DNA of 64,000 bases from Streptomyces klenkii (GTDB lineage Bacteria; Actinomycetota; Actinomycetes; Streptomycetales; Streptomycetaceae), in NCBI RefSeq assembly GCF_003626645.1, contig NZ_RBAM01000001.1, positions 744,001 through 808,000 on the forward strand. The letters are read 5' to 3'. The notes beneath the pieces were generated by a model. The model was given only the letters and a program-made list of their open reading frames with translations, was not told the origin of the DNA and did not search any database. A program made the translations under genes and the position numbers. Positions 39,914-49,136 of this stretch are shown here, piece after piece. Each line of letters starts with the position of its first letter. The stretch's first letter is position 1.

Positions 39914-42151
39914 ATGCGCCCCGTGCACCGTCGGCACAGCGTTCACGACACGGCAGCGGCCCGGGGCGCCTTCAGGCTCCTCGGAGCCGCCGTCCGGTGG
40001 CGGCCCTGGCACACGGTTCGCCTGACACTGGCCGCGTGCGTTCTCGGCACCCTGGCCATGGGCCTGTTCGGCACCGGAGGTCTGGACAGGCTCAGCATCA
40101 CCGGGGCGGTCCCGTACGGCTCCGCCGCCACCCGGGACAGCGCCGCGCTCGGAAAACGCTACGGCTTCTCCGCCCCTGAACTGGTGCTGCTGCTGAGCGC
40201 CGCGTCGGACGTGCGCTCGCCGCAGGTCGCGGCGGCGGGCCGCGCGGTGGAGGAGAACGTACGGCGGGCACCGGGCGTCCGGGCCGCCTCCTCGTACTGG
40301 AGCACGAACGATCCCGCCCTGCTCTCCCGGAACACGCGCTCGGCACTGGTCACCGCCAACCTGACCGGTGACGAGTCACACCGGGCGAAGACCGCCCAAC
40401 GGCTGGTTGCCGCCCTCGGCGAACACCGCGGGCCGGTGACGATCACGCCCACCGGAACGGCATGGACCCATGCCGAAACCCTGGACGCCAACCGTGCCGA
40501 CCTGATCAGGGCGGAACTGATCTCCGCGCCGGCCTGTGCCCTCATTCTCCTGTTCGTCTTCCGCTCCCTCGTCGCGGCGCTGCTGCCGGTCGTCAGCGCA
40601 CTGATCGCCACGGCGGGCACCCTGGCCTTCCTGCGACTGCTGACCTCCTTCATGGAGGTCTCGGTGTACGCCTCGAACATCGCCACCGCCCTGGGGCTCG
40701 GCCTGGCGGTGGACTACGGCATCCTGGTGGTCTCCCGCTTCCGCGAGGAATCCGTGGCCGCCGTGCCCTTGCAGGAGGCCATCGAGCGCAGCGTCCGCAC
40801 GGCGGGCCGTACGATCGTCGTCTCGGCGAGCATCGTGCTGGCGTCCCTTTCCGCCTTGCTGCTCTTCCCCTTCGTGTTCATGCGCTCGGCCGCTTGGGCC
40901 GCAATCGCCGTGGTGGTCTTCTCGGCAGCGGCTTCCGTGATCGTGATCCCGGCCCTGCTGGCGCTTCTCGGACGGAGCATCAACCGGTTCGACCTGTTCG
41001 CCCGCTTCCGCCGGCACGGCCTTCCCGACCCCGGGGGAAGCCCGGGCTGGCGCCGGGTGGCCCTGGCCGTCACCCGGCGGCCCGGCGTGGCGGCACTCGC
41101 CGCCACCTGTCTGCTGGCCGTGCTGTCCCTGCCCGCATGGCACGTCGCCCTCGGCCCGACCGGCGTGGACGATCTCCCGCAGCACAGCAAGTCCCGTACG
41201 GCGGCAGTGATGATCCGTCAGGACTTCGCCTCGGCACCGGAACGGGACCTGACTGCCGGACTCCCCAAAGGGACACCGCGTGAGGACGTCGAAGGCTACG
41301 CCTGCACCGTTTCGGCGCTGCCGCAGACAGCCGCCGTCCGTACCCTCACCGGGCGGTACCGCGGGGGCACGAAGGCCGAGGCGCCAGGTCCATGGGACGT
41401 ACACCTGGATTCACCGGGCGGCCCGGTGCTGGTCGTCACGTCACGCTTTCCCCCCGGCGCGGACGGCTCGGCGGCCCTGGTACGACAGCTGCGTACGCTT
41501 CCCGCCCACGGCCGCGTCCTCGTCGCCGGGGAGGCGGCAGAGGCGGTGGACGCCCTGTCCGCCATCCGGCGGACCCTGCCCTGGTGCTGCGGCCTCATCG
41601 CGGCCGGGACGTTCGTGCTCATGGCCTTCTTCACCCGCAGCCTGCTGGTGCCGTTCAAGGCCGTGGTGGTGGCGGTGGCCGGCCTGACGGCCACGCTGGG
41701 CTGCCTGGTGTACGTGTTCCAGGACGGACACCTGCGGGGTGTCGTCGGCGACTTCCGCGCCCCCGGCTACCTCTTCGACATGACGACCGTCTTCCTGCTG
41801 GCGACCGCCTACGCGCTGTCGGTGGACTACGAGGTCTTCATCGTCGCCCGCATCAAAGAGGAGTATCTCGCGTCGGGCGACAACACCTCCGCCGTCGTCG
41901 TGGGGATGCAGAGAACGGGCCGCCTGGTCACAGCAGCGTCACTCGTCTTCGCAACCGCCATGGCCGGCCCCGCGACCTCCCAGGTCACCCCGCTCAAACT
42001 GACGGGGGCCGGGCTGGCTCTGGCAGTCCTGCTGGATGCTGTTGTGGTACGGGGAGCTCTGGTTCCCGGCCTGATGACGCTGGCGGGCAAGGCGAACTGG
42101 TGGCTGCCGGGGGGATGGGGGCGGCGCCGTCAGGTTCGCCGCGGGGCGTGA
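39914..42151 (+). CDS. MMPL/RND family transporter
   Basis: A 745-aa membrane protein of the MMPL type. Each half has one large external loop and about six helices. The family's proton-relay motifs are visible in helix 4 (GLGLAVDYGILVVSRFREE) and helix 10 (ALSVDYEVFIVARIKEEYL). The protein appears intact, though the first loop is short. MMPL proteins export lipids or lipid-like metabolites, which fits its place directly behind sterol-type gene remnants (inference). Alternatively it may export something unrelated. Confidence 0.85.
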   Translation: MRPVHRRHSVHDTAAARGAFRLLGAAVRWRPWHTVRLTLAACVLGTLAMGLFGTGGLDRLSITGAVPYGSAATRDSAALGKRYGFSAPELVLLLSAASDVRSPQVAAAGRAVEENVRRAPGVRAASSYWSTNDPALLSRNTRSALVTANLTGDESHRAKTAQRLVAALGEHRGPVTITPTGTAWTHAETLDANRADLIRAELISAPACALILLFVFRSLVAALLPVVSALIATAGTLAFLRLLTSFMEVSVYASNIATALGLGLAVDYGILVVSRFREESVAAVPLQEAIERSVRTAGRTIVVSASIVLASLSALLLFPFVFMRSAAWAAIAVVVFSAAASVIVIPALLALLGRSINRFDLFARFRRHGLPDPGGSPGWRRVALAVTRRPGVAALAATCLLAVLSLPAWHVALGPTGVDDLPQHSKSRTAAVMIRQDFASAPERDLTAGLPKGTPREDVEGYACTVSALPQTAAVRTLTGRYRGGTKAEAPGPWDVHLDSPGGPVLVVTSRFPPGADGSAALVRQLRTLPAHGRVLVAGEAAEAVDALSAIRRTLPWCCGLIAAGTFVLMAFFTRSLLVPFKAVVVAVAGLTATLGCLVYVFQDGHLRGVVGDFRAPGYLFDMTTVFLLATAYALSVDYEVFIVARIKEEYLASGDNTSAVVVGMQRTGRLVTAASLVFATAMAGPATSQVTPLKLTGAGLALAVLLDAVVVRGALVPGLMTLAGKANWWLPGGWGRRRQVRRGA

Positions 42152-42163
42152 GACGGCTGTTGG

Positions 42164-42901
42164 TCAGTTCTGAGCGGTGGGCCGGACGACGATCTCGTTC
42201 ACGTCGATGGTTGCAGGCTGCTCGATGGCGAACGCGATGGCATGGGCGATCGCCTCCGGCGGGATCGCAATCCGGTCCCGCATCTCCGTAATCTGCGCTC
42301 GGACCTCCGGGTTCGTCGATGCCTCGGCGAAGGGGGTCCCTACCGCGCCGGGCGAGACGGTGGTCACCCGCAGAGAATCACCGGCCTCCTGGCGCAAGCC
42401 TTCGCAGATGGCGCGGACCGCGAACTTCGTACCGGCGTACACCGCCATGCTCGGCACGATGCGAAACGCGGCCGTGGAGGCGATCGTGATGAAGTGGCCC
42501 GCGCCCTGGGCCCGGAAGACCGGCAACGCTGCGCCGATTCCGTGCAGGATACCCTTGATGTTGACGTCGACCATCTGATCCCACTCGTCGACCCGCAGAT
42601 CGTCCAGAGGCGAAATCGTGCCGACCCCCGCGTTGCTGACCAGCACGTCGAGCCGGCCGAATCGCTCGCCGGCCAGGGCGACCAGAGCGTGCAGGTTGTC
42701 CCGTCGCGTCACGTCCGTGCGGGTCTGCACGGCCGTGCCGCCCGACTTCTCGATCCGCGCTACCAGCTCCGCGAGGCGCTCGGACCGGCGCGCGCCCAGG
42801 ACGAGCCGCGCGCCACGCTCGGCAAGCAGCAGCGCGGTCGCCTCGCCGATGCCGCTGCTGGCTCCCGTGATCGCCACGACCTTGCCGTCGATTCCCGACA
42901 T
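42164..42901 (-). CDS. short-chain dehydrogenase/reductase
   Basis: A 245-aa classical SDR. NAD(P) motif GASSGIGEA (13-21), NAG at 90-92 (SNAGVG), catalytic Ser142, Tyr155 and Lys159 (YAGTK). ATG at 42901 begins the standard MSGIDGKVVAITG strand. It is divergent from an MmyB-type regulator, a very common pairing in Streptomyces, and is probably repressed by it through the inverted repeat at 43005-43039. It converges on the MMPL gene with 12 bp between the stops. Substrate unknown; the sequence is of the clavulanate-dehydrogenase-like group. Confidence 0.9.
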   Translation of the reverse strand: MSGIDGKVVAITGASSGIGEATALLLAERGARLVLGARRSERLAELVARIEKSGGTAVQTRTDVTRRDNLHALVALAGERFGRLDVLVSNAGVGTISPLDDLRVDEWDQMVDVNIKGILHGIGAALPVFRAQGAGHFITIASTAAFRIVPSMAVYAGTKFAVRAICEGLRQEAGDSLRVTTVSPGAVGTPFAEASTNPEVRAQITEMRDRIAIPPEAIAHAIAFAIEQPATIDVNEIVVRPTAQN

Positions 42902-43004
42902 GATGCCCGCCTCTTCACTCTGAATTATTGGTACTCGGTGACCCGCAGAGGCCATCGGTGAGAGCTGTACACCCCGCTCGGGATCCAGTGTGTGAGGTCT
43001 TTAG

Positions 43005-43039
43005 CCTGGTATCCAGATCGCGTTTATTCTGGAACCAGG
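43005..43039. promoter_or_regulatory. interrupted inverted repeat, MmyB-type operator candidate
   Basis: CCTGGT (43005-43010) and CCAGA (43013-43017) are mirrored by TCTGG (43028-43032) and ACCAGG (43034-43039) around a 10-base centre. The right arm overlaps the AGGAG ribosome binding site of the regulator gene, so binding would block both divergent genes. The rest of 42902-43004 shows no clear motif. Confidence 0.5.
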
Positions 43040-43052
43040 AGTGCCATCCACC

Positions 43053-43853
43053 ATGCAGACGCAGCCGAATCAGCGCCATGAGCTGGGCGCCTTCCTTCGC
43101 AGCCGCAGAGAGCGGATCACCCCTGACCAGGTCGGACTGCCGCGCACCGGCCGACGGCGGACCCCTGGTCTGCGCCGGGAAGAACTCGCGCTGCTCGCCG
43201 GGATCAGCGTCACCTGGTACACGTACCTCGAACAAGGCCGGGACATCCGCACCTCGGACCAAGTGCTCAACGCCCTCGCCTCGGCACTGCAACTCGACCG
43301 GTACGAGCGCGGTCATCTCTTTCAGCTCGCCGGTCACGCGGCCGCGGCCGAAACCGAAGAACCCGAGCCGCTCGCCGCCGAGGTGGCAGCCGTCCCCCTC
43401 CTGCTCCAGCCGCATCCGGCATACATCATCGGCGGCAACTACGACGTGCTCAGCTACAACCGGGCAGCCGACGAACTCTTCCCGCACCTCACCGCGGCGG
43501 CGGACCGGCCGGCGAACATCGTCCGCTGGGTGTTCCTCGAACCCGCCGCCCGGGACGTTCTGGTCGACTGGGAGCCCGAGGCACGCGGCCTGCTCGCCCG
43601 GCTCAGAACACTGGCCGGACGCCACCCGGGCGACCCCCGGTACACCCGGCTGATCGACGAGCTGAACACGGACAGCCCCGAAGTACGCGCCTGGTGGCCG
43701 CAGTACGACGTCCAGGCCCGACACGGCGGACGGAAACGGCTACGTCGCCCGGGACACGGGGTGATCGATTTCGCTTACACCGCTTTCCACTTGGCCGAAC
43801 ACCCGGAACAAACACTGGTGATCTACTCCGACAGCCGGGACTCGGCTGATTGA
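43053..43853 (+). CDS. MmyB-type helix-turn-helix regulator
   Basis: A 266-aa regulator. An XRE-type HTH occupies about residues 8-80 (LGAFLRSRRERITP, TPGLRREELALLAGISVTWY, TYLEQGR). The C-terminal MmyB-like ligand domain (PAS-like) is about 95-260 (YIIGGNYDVLSYNRAADELF, NIVRWVFLEPAARDV). ATG at 43053 preferred over a GTG at 43041 because AGGAG lies upstream of the former. Divergent SDR gene is the expected target. Ligands of this family may be fatty acids (known for one structure), not proven here. Confidence 0.9.
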   Translation: MQTQPNQRHELGAFLRSRRERITPDQVGLPRTGRRRTPGLRREELALLAGISVTWYTYLEQGRDIRTSDQVLNALASALQLDRYERGHLFQLAGHAAAAETEEPEPLAAEVAAVPLLLQPHPAYIIGGNYDVLSYNRAADELFPHLTAAADRPANIVRWVFLEPAARDVLVDWEPEARGLLARLRTLAGRHPGDPRYTRLIDELNTDSPEVRAWWPQYDVQARHGGRKRLRRPGHGVIDFAYTAFHLAEHPEQTLVIYSDSRDSAD

Positions 43854-44068
43854 GCTTCCTCCCCGGTCCCGCGCCGGCCGCAACGGCGTGATCACCCTCC
43901 CGCCATGCGACCCGTCCGGCCCCCTGGCGCCGCAGGCAATGTTCGCCCTGTCGACGACGGCGCGTGGACGCCGGCCGTTCTCGCCGGCGTTTCTTCAAGG
44001 GGAACCCGGTCTGCGTGTCGCATCATAAAAGGCGTAAATATTGTCTTATGTGGCATTAGGTTCGGACT

Positions 44069-45064
44069 ATGTTCGCCGCTTACGCCGCACGTATCGACCC
44101 TGACCAGCCGCTGAGCGCACTCGAGCTGGGCGAGCGCCCCGAACCCGAGGCGCGGCCCGGCTGGACGACCGTGAACGTCAAGGCCGCCTCGCTCAACCGC
44201 CATGACCTCTGGTCGCTGACCGGGGCCGCGCTGGGCCCGGTCCCGCTCAGCGGGGTCGAGGTGACCGAGGAACAACTGCCGATGATCCTCGGCTCCGACG
44301 CCGCGGGCATCGACGAGGACGGCAACGAGGTCGTCCTCCACAACGTCATCGGCCAGACCGGCTACGGCCTGGGCCCGGACGAGACGCCGGCCATGCTCAG
44401 CAAGCAGCACTACCAGGGCACCTTCGCCGAGCGGGTCCGCGTCCCCCTCTGGAATGTGGTGCCCAAACCGAAGGAACTGTCCTTCGAGGAAGCGGCCTGT
44501 CTGCCGACCGCATGGCTGACCGCCTACCAGATGTTGTTCACCAAGGCGGGCGTACGGCCCGGCCAGTCCGTCCTGGTACAGGGCACGGGCGGCGGCGTGG
44601 CCACCGCGGCCATCGTGCTGGCCGCGGCGGCCGGACTGCGGGTCTTCGCCACCAGCCGCGACAAGGCCAAGCTCAAGCGGGCACGCGAGCTGGGGGCCGA
44701 GGGCGCCTTCGAGACGGGGACACGGCTGCCGCACCAGGTCGATGCCGTCATCGACTCCGTCGGCGCCGCCACCTGGTCCCACTCGCTCACATCACTCAAA
44801 CCGGGCGGCACTCTGGTGATCTGCGGTACGACCAGCGGGACGAACCCGACGGAGGCCGAGCTGCACCGCATCTTCTTCTACGAGCTCAAAGTCGCCGGCT
44901 CGACCGGGGGCACCAAGGAGGAGCTGGCGGACCTGCTGAACTTCTGCGCTGCGACCGGCGTACGGCCCGTCATCGACTCCGTACTGCCCCTGGACCGGGC
45001 CCGCGAGGCATTCGAGAAGATGGCGAAGGGCGGGATGTTCGGGAAGCTGGTGCTCACGGTATGA
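44069..45064 (+). CDS. zinc-type alcohol dehydrogenase/quinone reductase family oxidoreductase
   Basis: A 331-aa MDR superfamily enzyme. N-terminal GroES-like domain (about 25-135, VKAASLNRHDLWSL, GSDAAGIDEDGNEV) and a Rossmann domain with VLVQGTGGGVATAAIVLAA (about 170-190) and VDAVIDSVGAATW. The Cys ligands of structural zinc are absent, so it is a zinc-independent member, NADPH-dependent in most relatives. It stands alone; the 215 bp upstream (43854-44068) include an AT-rich stretch that could be a promoter. Substrate unknown. Confidence 0.85.
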   Translation: MFAAYAARIDPDQPLSALELGERPEPEARPGWTTVNVKAASLNRHDLWSLTGAALGPVPLSGVEVTEEQLPMILGSDAAGIDEDGNEVVLHNVIGQTGYGLGPDETPAMLSKQHYQGTFAERVRVPLWNVVPKPKELSFEEAACLPTAWLTAYQMLFTKAGVRPGQSVLVQGTGGGVATAAIVLAAAAGLRVFATSRDKAKLKRARELGAEGAFETGTRLPHQVDAVIDSVGAATWSHSLTSLKPGGTLVICGTTSGTNPTEAELHRIFFYELKVAGSTGGTKEELADLLNFCAATGVRPVIDSVLPLDRAREAFEKMAKGGMFGKLVLTV

Positions 45065-45232
45065 CGGCGAGTGCGGACAGGACGCCTGCGTGAAGCAGGC
45101 CCCCGCCCGGGGGACGCTGAATGCCCGCCACCGCGACGTACCGCACGACCGCACGACCGGCCGGCCGCCGAGCACCGCTGGCCACCCGTGCCGCCGTTAC
45201 AGGAGACTCGCCGTCCGCCGTCCTACGTGCCG

Positions 45233-45808
45233 TCAGGCTTGCCGGCGAAGGTCCAGCATGTAGAGGACCTTGTCGTAGCGGCGTCCGCCGGAGGCGACGA
45301 AATCAGGTAGCCGACCGTATTCAGTGAAGCCCAGCGACCGGTAGAGGTGCAGGGCATTGCTGTTGTCGCCGCGAGCGTCCAGGGTGAGGACCTCGATGCC
45401 CGACAGCCGGGCATCAGCGATCAAAGCAGAGGCCAGCGCCCGGCCGACGCCACACCCATGGGCGGCAGCATCCACCGCGACCTTCTCCAGATCGGCGTGC
45501 GGCCGGTGGGTCGGGCGGGTGTAGCGCAGCCAGTACCCCAGCCCGACCAGCCGACGGCCGAGGTATGCGACCCGCAGGGAACCATCACCGGCCTGCACCG
45601 CACTCACGACGTGGCTGAAGAGCGCCGCCACTTCACGGAGTGAGGGTGGTTCGACCCAGCCGAGTGCGGCACCTCCGCGGACCAGGTCCGCCAGGATGCG
45701 GTGGGCCGACTCAGTAAACCGGGCCTCAAGGTCCGGCTCGGAAGCCAGCTGCATCGCGTCCAAGATGAGCGGCTCAGCAGTCCCGCTGCTGTTCATGGTC
45801 GTACGCAC
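45233..45808 (-). CDS. GNAT family N-acetyltransferase
   Basis: A 191-aa acetyltransferase. The acetyl-CoA binding segment is EKVAVDAAAHGCGVGRALAS (Q/RxxGxG/A type, near residue 115-130), followed by EVLTLDARGDNSNALHLYRS and LGFTEYGRLPDF, the usual beta4-alpha4-beta5 end. Start GTG at 45808 with AGGA upstream; ATG at 45796 is an alternative. Probably acts on a small molecule amine; a role in resistance is possible but not shown. Confidence 0.8.
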   Translation of the reverse strand: MRTTMNSSGTAEPLILDAMQLASEPDLEARFTESAHRILADLVRGGAALGWVEPPSLREVAALFSHVVSAVQAGDGSLRVAYLGRRLVGLGYWLRYTRPTHRPHADLEKVAVDAAAHGCGVGRALASALIADARLSGIEVLTLDARGDNSNALHLYRSLGFTEYGRLPDFVASGGRRYDKVLYMLDLRRQA

Positions 45809-46008
45809 AGCCGGATCCTATCCGGCAGTCATGGGGGAGTTGATGCGGCGCTTCCGGAAAGGGCTTGCCGGCCAACGCCGTTCCTGGCAGTCGCAGCAAC
45901 TCATCCAGCATCGGGGGCCGGGTCCCGATCGCACCGGGACGGGGCACCTTGACGCACCGTGCTTAGACTCGAAGATCAAGCATCGGCTCATAGTTCAAGG
46001 GAGATGGG

Positions 46009-46209
46009 ATGAAACAGCCTACTTTTGCCGGCCTGTCCGCCGCGCTTGCAGGACTGGGGACGGCGCTGGGCTTCCTCACGGTTCAGTTGCGCGCAGAGGG
46101 TTACGAGCAGTATGTCGAGTCCGTGGCCACCGCCAGCGTCGTGATGTGGACCACCGCATGCCTGACGGTCGTGACGTGGGTCCGCTACCGCCAGATGAAC
46201 TCGGAGTGA
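46009..46209 (+). CDS. small membrane protein
   Basis: A 66-aa protein with two hydrophobic segments (about 6-25 and 41-58) and a charged tail. GGGAGATGGG precedes the ATG. I recognise no family. It lies between two oppositely oriented acetyltransferase genes with its own upstream region. Confidence 0.55.
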   Translation: MKQPTFAGLSAALAGLGTALGFLTVQLRAEGYEQYVESVATASVVMWTTACLTVVTWVRYRQMNSE

Positions 46210-46266
46210 GTCCCAGAATGCCGACGGGCGCCGGGGCATCAGCCCCGGCGCCCGCCGCGCACGGGC

Positions 46267-46821
46267 TCAACCGGAAGGCGTGACCGGCGACCACACGCCG
46301 AACCACTGCTCGGCGCCGTACTCCTCGAACCTTCCCGCTTCGGTGAACCCCAGTTTCGCCGCGAGGCGCATCGCGCGGTCGTTGGCGGTCCGGGTGCAGA
46401 GCACCACCGGCTCGCCGGGAAGTGCGTCGGCGCACCAGCCGAGTACCGCTGCGCATGCCTCGGCGGCGTACCCGTATCCCCACGCCTCCGGCAAAAACAT
46501 GTAGCCGAGCTCGGCCTCACCGGCATCCGGGCGGACGTGACCCGGGCGCTCGGCTTCGCGCCGATCGAGCGTGACCATGCCGATCATCGCTCCGTCGAGA
46601 TCTATCACGAAGAGGCCGGGGCGCCGCCCGGGCACCTCGGGCACCGCGCGCTCGAGCTCATCGCGTGGTCGAGGGCCACCGATGTAGGTGCCCACCTCCG
46701 GCGAGGCGAACAGCTCGATGAACGCCGCACGGTCCCGGGCCTCGGGCTCGCGGAGGACGAGGCGCTCGGTCCTGATCGGGGCAGGTGGCCAGGCGCAGGC
46801 GACGGCTCCGGGCTCAGTCAT
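46267..46821 (-). CDS. GNAT family N-acetyltransferase (RimJ/RimL-like)
   Basis: A 184-aa acetyltransferase of the RimJ/RimL type. It begins IRTERLVLREPEARDRAAFI, carries AELGYMFLPEAWGYGYAAEA for acetyl-CoA binding, and ends CTRTANDRAMRLAAKLGFTE. ATG at 46821 is preferred because it gives the normal family start; the frame extends to 46863. Substrate could be a protein N-terminus or a small molecule. Co-directional with the VOC gene upstream (57 bp apart), so perhaps one transcript. Confidence 0.82.
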   Translation of the reverse strand: MTEPGAVACAWPPAPIRTERLVLREPEARDRAAFIELFASPEVGTYIGGPRPRDELERAVPEVPGRRPGLFVIDLDGAMIGMVTLDRREAERPGHVRPDAGEAELGYMFLPEAWGYGYAAEACAAVLGWCADALPGEPVVLCTRTANDRAMRLAAKLGFTEAGRFEEYGAEQWFGVWSPVTPSG

Positions 46822-46878
46822 GCCGGTCAACCTGACGGGGGCGCGCCGCTCGCGCCCCGGCAATCAAACGGCAGGGCA

Positions 46879-47256
46879 TCAACCGTTGGCCCGCTCTGCC
46901 GCGCTGCGTTCCACGCAGAATTCGTTGCCCTCGGGGTCGTGCAGCGTTACCCATCCGGTTCCGTCCGGCCTCCGGTGGTCTCCCTGGAGCGTGGCACCGA
47001 GCGAGAGCAGGCGCTCGACCTCCTCGTCCCGGGTACGGTCCTGGGGCTGGAGATCCACATGCACCCGGTTCTTCACCGCCTTGCGGTCATCCACTCTGAC
47101 GAAGAGCAAGGTGGCCGTAGCAGTCGTGACCAGGGCTTCCGGGTCGCCCGGGAAGTCGTCATCAGCGAGCGCGCCGTCCAGGGCCTGGGCCCAAAAACCC
47201 GCAAGAGCATAGGGATCGGCGGAGTCGATGGTGATGTGACGAATCAAGGAACTCAT
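46879..47256 (-). CDS. VOC family protein (glyoxalase-like)
   Basis: A 125-aa single VOC domain. RHITIDSADPYALAGFWAQA is the standard start; KNRVHVDLQPQDRTRDEEVE and WVTLHDPEGNEFCVE complete the second beta-alpha-beta-beta-beta unit. His and Glu metal-ligand positions are partly kept (HVD, FCVE). Such proteins in actinomycetes are often of unknown substrate, some bind antibiotics. Intact, unlike the fragment at 11646. Confidence 0.82.
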   Translation of the reverse strand: MSSLIRHITIDSADPYALAGFWAQALDGALADDDFPGDPEALVTTATATLLFVRVDDRKAVKNRVHVDLQPQDRTRDEEVERLLSLGATLQGDHRRPDGTGWVTLHDPEGNEFCVERSAAERANG

Positions 47257-47652
47257 GTTCGGAGTCGATCACGAATGCCTCCGACCGTCCAGAGGCGCCC
47301 AGTCTCTACCAGTTCGCCCGGCCGCCACGACCGGCCATCGACGGGACAGAACACCGCCGGGTCCGCCCACCAGCCCGGCCCGGCCACATGGCCTCGACTT
47401 GCTCAAGAACGCCCGGCTTTCCCTGCGAAGGACCGCTGCTCGGCCACCTGCCGGACGAAGAATTCATCCTGACCGGGCCCTTCGCACCAAAGGACTCAGA
47501 CCACCGAGGCAGGACTCGGCAGCCTCTGCGGCGTCAGCCTGGTCATCTACTGGCCGGCGACGCGGCATCCCCCCTTCCTGCCCCGACGAGTCAGTGGAAC
47601 TGACCGTACGGACACCCGGAACCCGGGCGCGGCAGAGAAGTGGAGAGGAGAC
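47257..47652. other. gene-free stretch
   Basis: 396 bp with no gene, repeat or hairpin I can support. Open frames present have no family character. Confidence 0.5.
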
Positions 47653-48276
47653 TCAGGAGAGCGTGGCGTCGCCTTCCTCGGGCGAGGCCACGCTTGCCTG
47701 CTTCTGCCCGGGCCGGCCCGCCCCGTCCCGCTCGCGCGTCACGCTGTAGTTGACCGACCGTCCCTGCTTGCTGCGCTGCGCCTTACCCCGGGCCACGAGT
47801 GCTTCGAGGGTGTTGCGCACGACGGTCGCCTGCACCGTACGCGCCGGATGGGCGGCACTCACACCGTTCGTGATCTCAGCAACGGACTGCGGCCCCTGCT
47901 GTCCGGCCAGGTACGACGAGACGATCTCGCCCCACGTGACTTCCCCTCGCGCTGCCTTCGTCCCGCGGCGTCCGGCCCGTGCCGGCGCGGGCGGCTGGGA
48001 CGAGCGCGGCCGGGGCACCTTCGCGTCCGGCTTCTTGTCGGCCTCCGGCTCAACGGCGGCATCACTCGGCGACGGCTGCACCGTTGCGACCGGCTCACCC
48101 GTGAGGGTGACCTGAAGCTTCAGCAGTTGCTGATGGTCGGCTTCCAGCGTCTCAAGACGCTGCTGGAGCGCCGAGATCTCCGAACGGACCTGCTCCCGTT
48201 CCTTGGACACGCGCTCGATGTCCGCGGTGACTTGGGCCGTGTACTGGTCTGTGAGGGAGTTGGCAGTGTCTGGCAT
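47653..48276 (-). CDS. coiled-coil plus winged-helix-like protein
   Basis: A 207-aa protein. Residues about 10-62 form a coiled coil (IERVSKEREQVRSEISALQQ, RLETLEADHQQLLKL). A Pro/Ala linker (about 63-108) follows. Residues about 112-180 look like a winged helix (TWGEIVSSYLAGQQGPQSVA, ARTVQATVVRNTLEALVARG, KAQRSKQGRSVNYSV). The layout suggests a dimeric DNA-binding regulator. It is a common but uncharacterised Streptomyces protein type as far as I can tell. No neighbours in an operon. Confidence 0.65.
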   Translation of the reverse strand: MPDTANSLTDQYTAQVTADIERVSKEREQVRSEISALQQRLETLEADHQQLLKLQVTLTGEPVATVQPSPSDAAVEPEADKKPDAKVPRPRSSQPPAPARAGRRGTKAARGEVTWGEIVSSYLAGQQGPQSVAEITNGVSAAHPARTVQATVVRNTLEALVARGKAQRSKQGRSVNYSVTRERDGAGRPGQKQASVASPEEGDATLS

Positions 48277-48656
48277 GAGGTTGTCCCCAATCCGGTTGCC
48301 GTGTGTGAGCCGCGATGTTACCCATGCCGCCCCACCAGCGGCAGAGGCTTGGTTGATTGAAGAGCTGCTCGATATTGACGAACTGCTCGATCCGGGCCTC
48401 CCACCAGGGGCGTGGCGAGTCGGCCGCTGGTCGGCTCACTGCACTGCGTGCACTGCCACGTACGCGTCGGAAGGCCGCGGAGTACGAGGACGGCGAGCTC
48501 GTCCGCCTCCAGGCATGTGGCTCGCTTCAACCCGTGGTATGCGGGCGGTATTTGCCCACACCGAGAGCGATGTCCGGCGCTACTCGGGGGCGTACTCGAC
48601 GGTGGGTGTGAAGACCACGAGGGCGTCGCCGGGCGCAGCCCGACGTCGGTGCCGGC
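48277..48656. other. gene-free stretch
   Basis: 380 bp between two minus-strand genes. Short open frames on both strands have no recognisable domain. I see nothing I can support. Confidence 0.45.
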
Positions 48657-49136
48657 TCACGTGGCCGCTCGGCGTGTCTGCTGGGCCAGGACGCTGGTGG
48701 CCCGTTCCAGGAGTTCGCAGAGTGCGGCGTGTTCGGAAGGCGTGAAAGCGTCGGTGAGTGCGCGCTCAAGGATAGTCACCTCCTGGTAGGCGCGGTCGAG
48801 GAGCGCCTGACCCTCCTCCGTCAGGGTGGCGATCTGCACCTTGGCGTGGACCGGGGACGCCTCGCGGCGGATGAGTCCCTTGGTCTCCATGTTGGCCAGC
48901 ACGCTGCTCATGCTCTGCTGAGTCACCCCGCAGGAGCGGGCCAGCTGGGCGCCGGACATGCCGCCTCCACGGGAGAGGGCCAGCAGCACGGTGTACTGCG
49001 TCATGCTCAGCCCGTACGTCCGCAGCACCGACTCGTGGTGCGCCATCAGCGCCTGCTCCGCCCGCCTGATCCGGGTACAGAGGAACTCCTCGACCGGGCC
49101 TTCCACCATGCACTCCCACTCCAATGACAGGCTCAT
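48657..49136 (-). CDS. MarR family regulator
   Basis: A 159-aa MarR-type repressor. Helices and wing are clear: YGLSMTQYTVLLALSRGGGM, LARSCGVTQQSMSSVLANME, KGLIRREASPVHAKVQIATL. Starting at the ATG at 49136 leaves no ribosome binding site, because the inverted repeat abuts the start; translation could be leaderless or begin at the ATG at 49109, which has GGAG upstream. It is divergent from a quinone oxidoreductase and very likely represses it and itself (inference). Ligands may be phenolics or quinones. Confidence 0.88.
   Translation of the reverse strand: MSLSLEWECMVEGPVEEFLCTRIRRAEQALMAHHESVLRTYGLSMTQYTVLLALSRGGGMSGAQLARSCGVTQQSMSSVLANMETKGLIRREASPVHAKVQIATLTEEGQALLDRAYQEVTILERALTDAFTPSEHAALCELLERATSVLAQQTRRAAT

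Noticed and set aside
45949..45969. TTGACG and TAGACT as a promoter for the small membrane protein at 46009
   Set aside because: Spacing of 9 bases is far too short for a sigma-70-type promoter.
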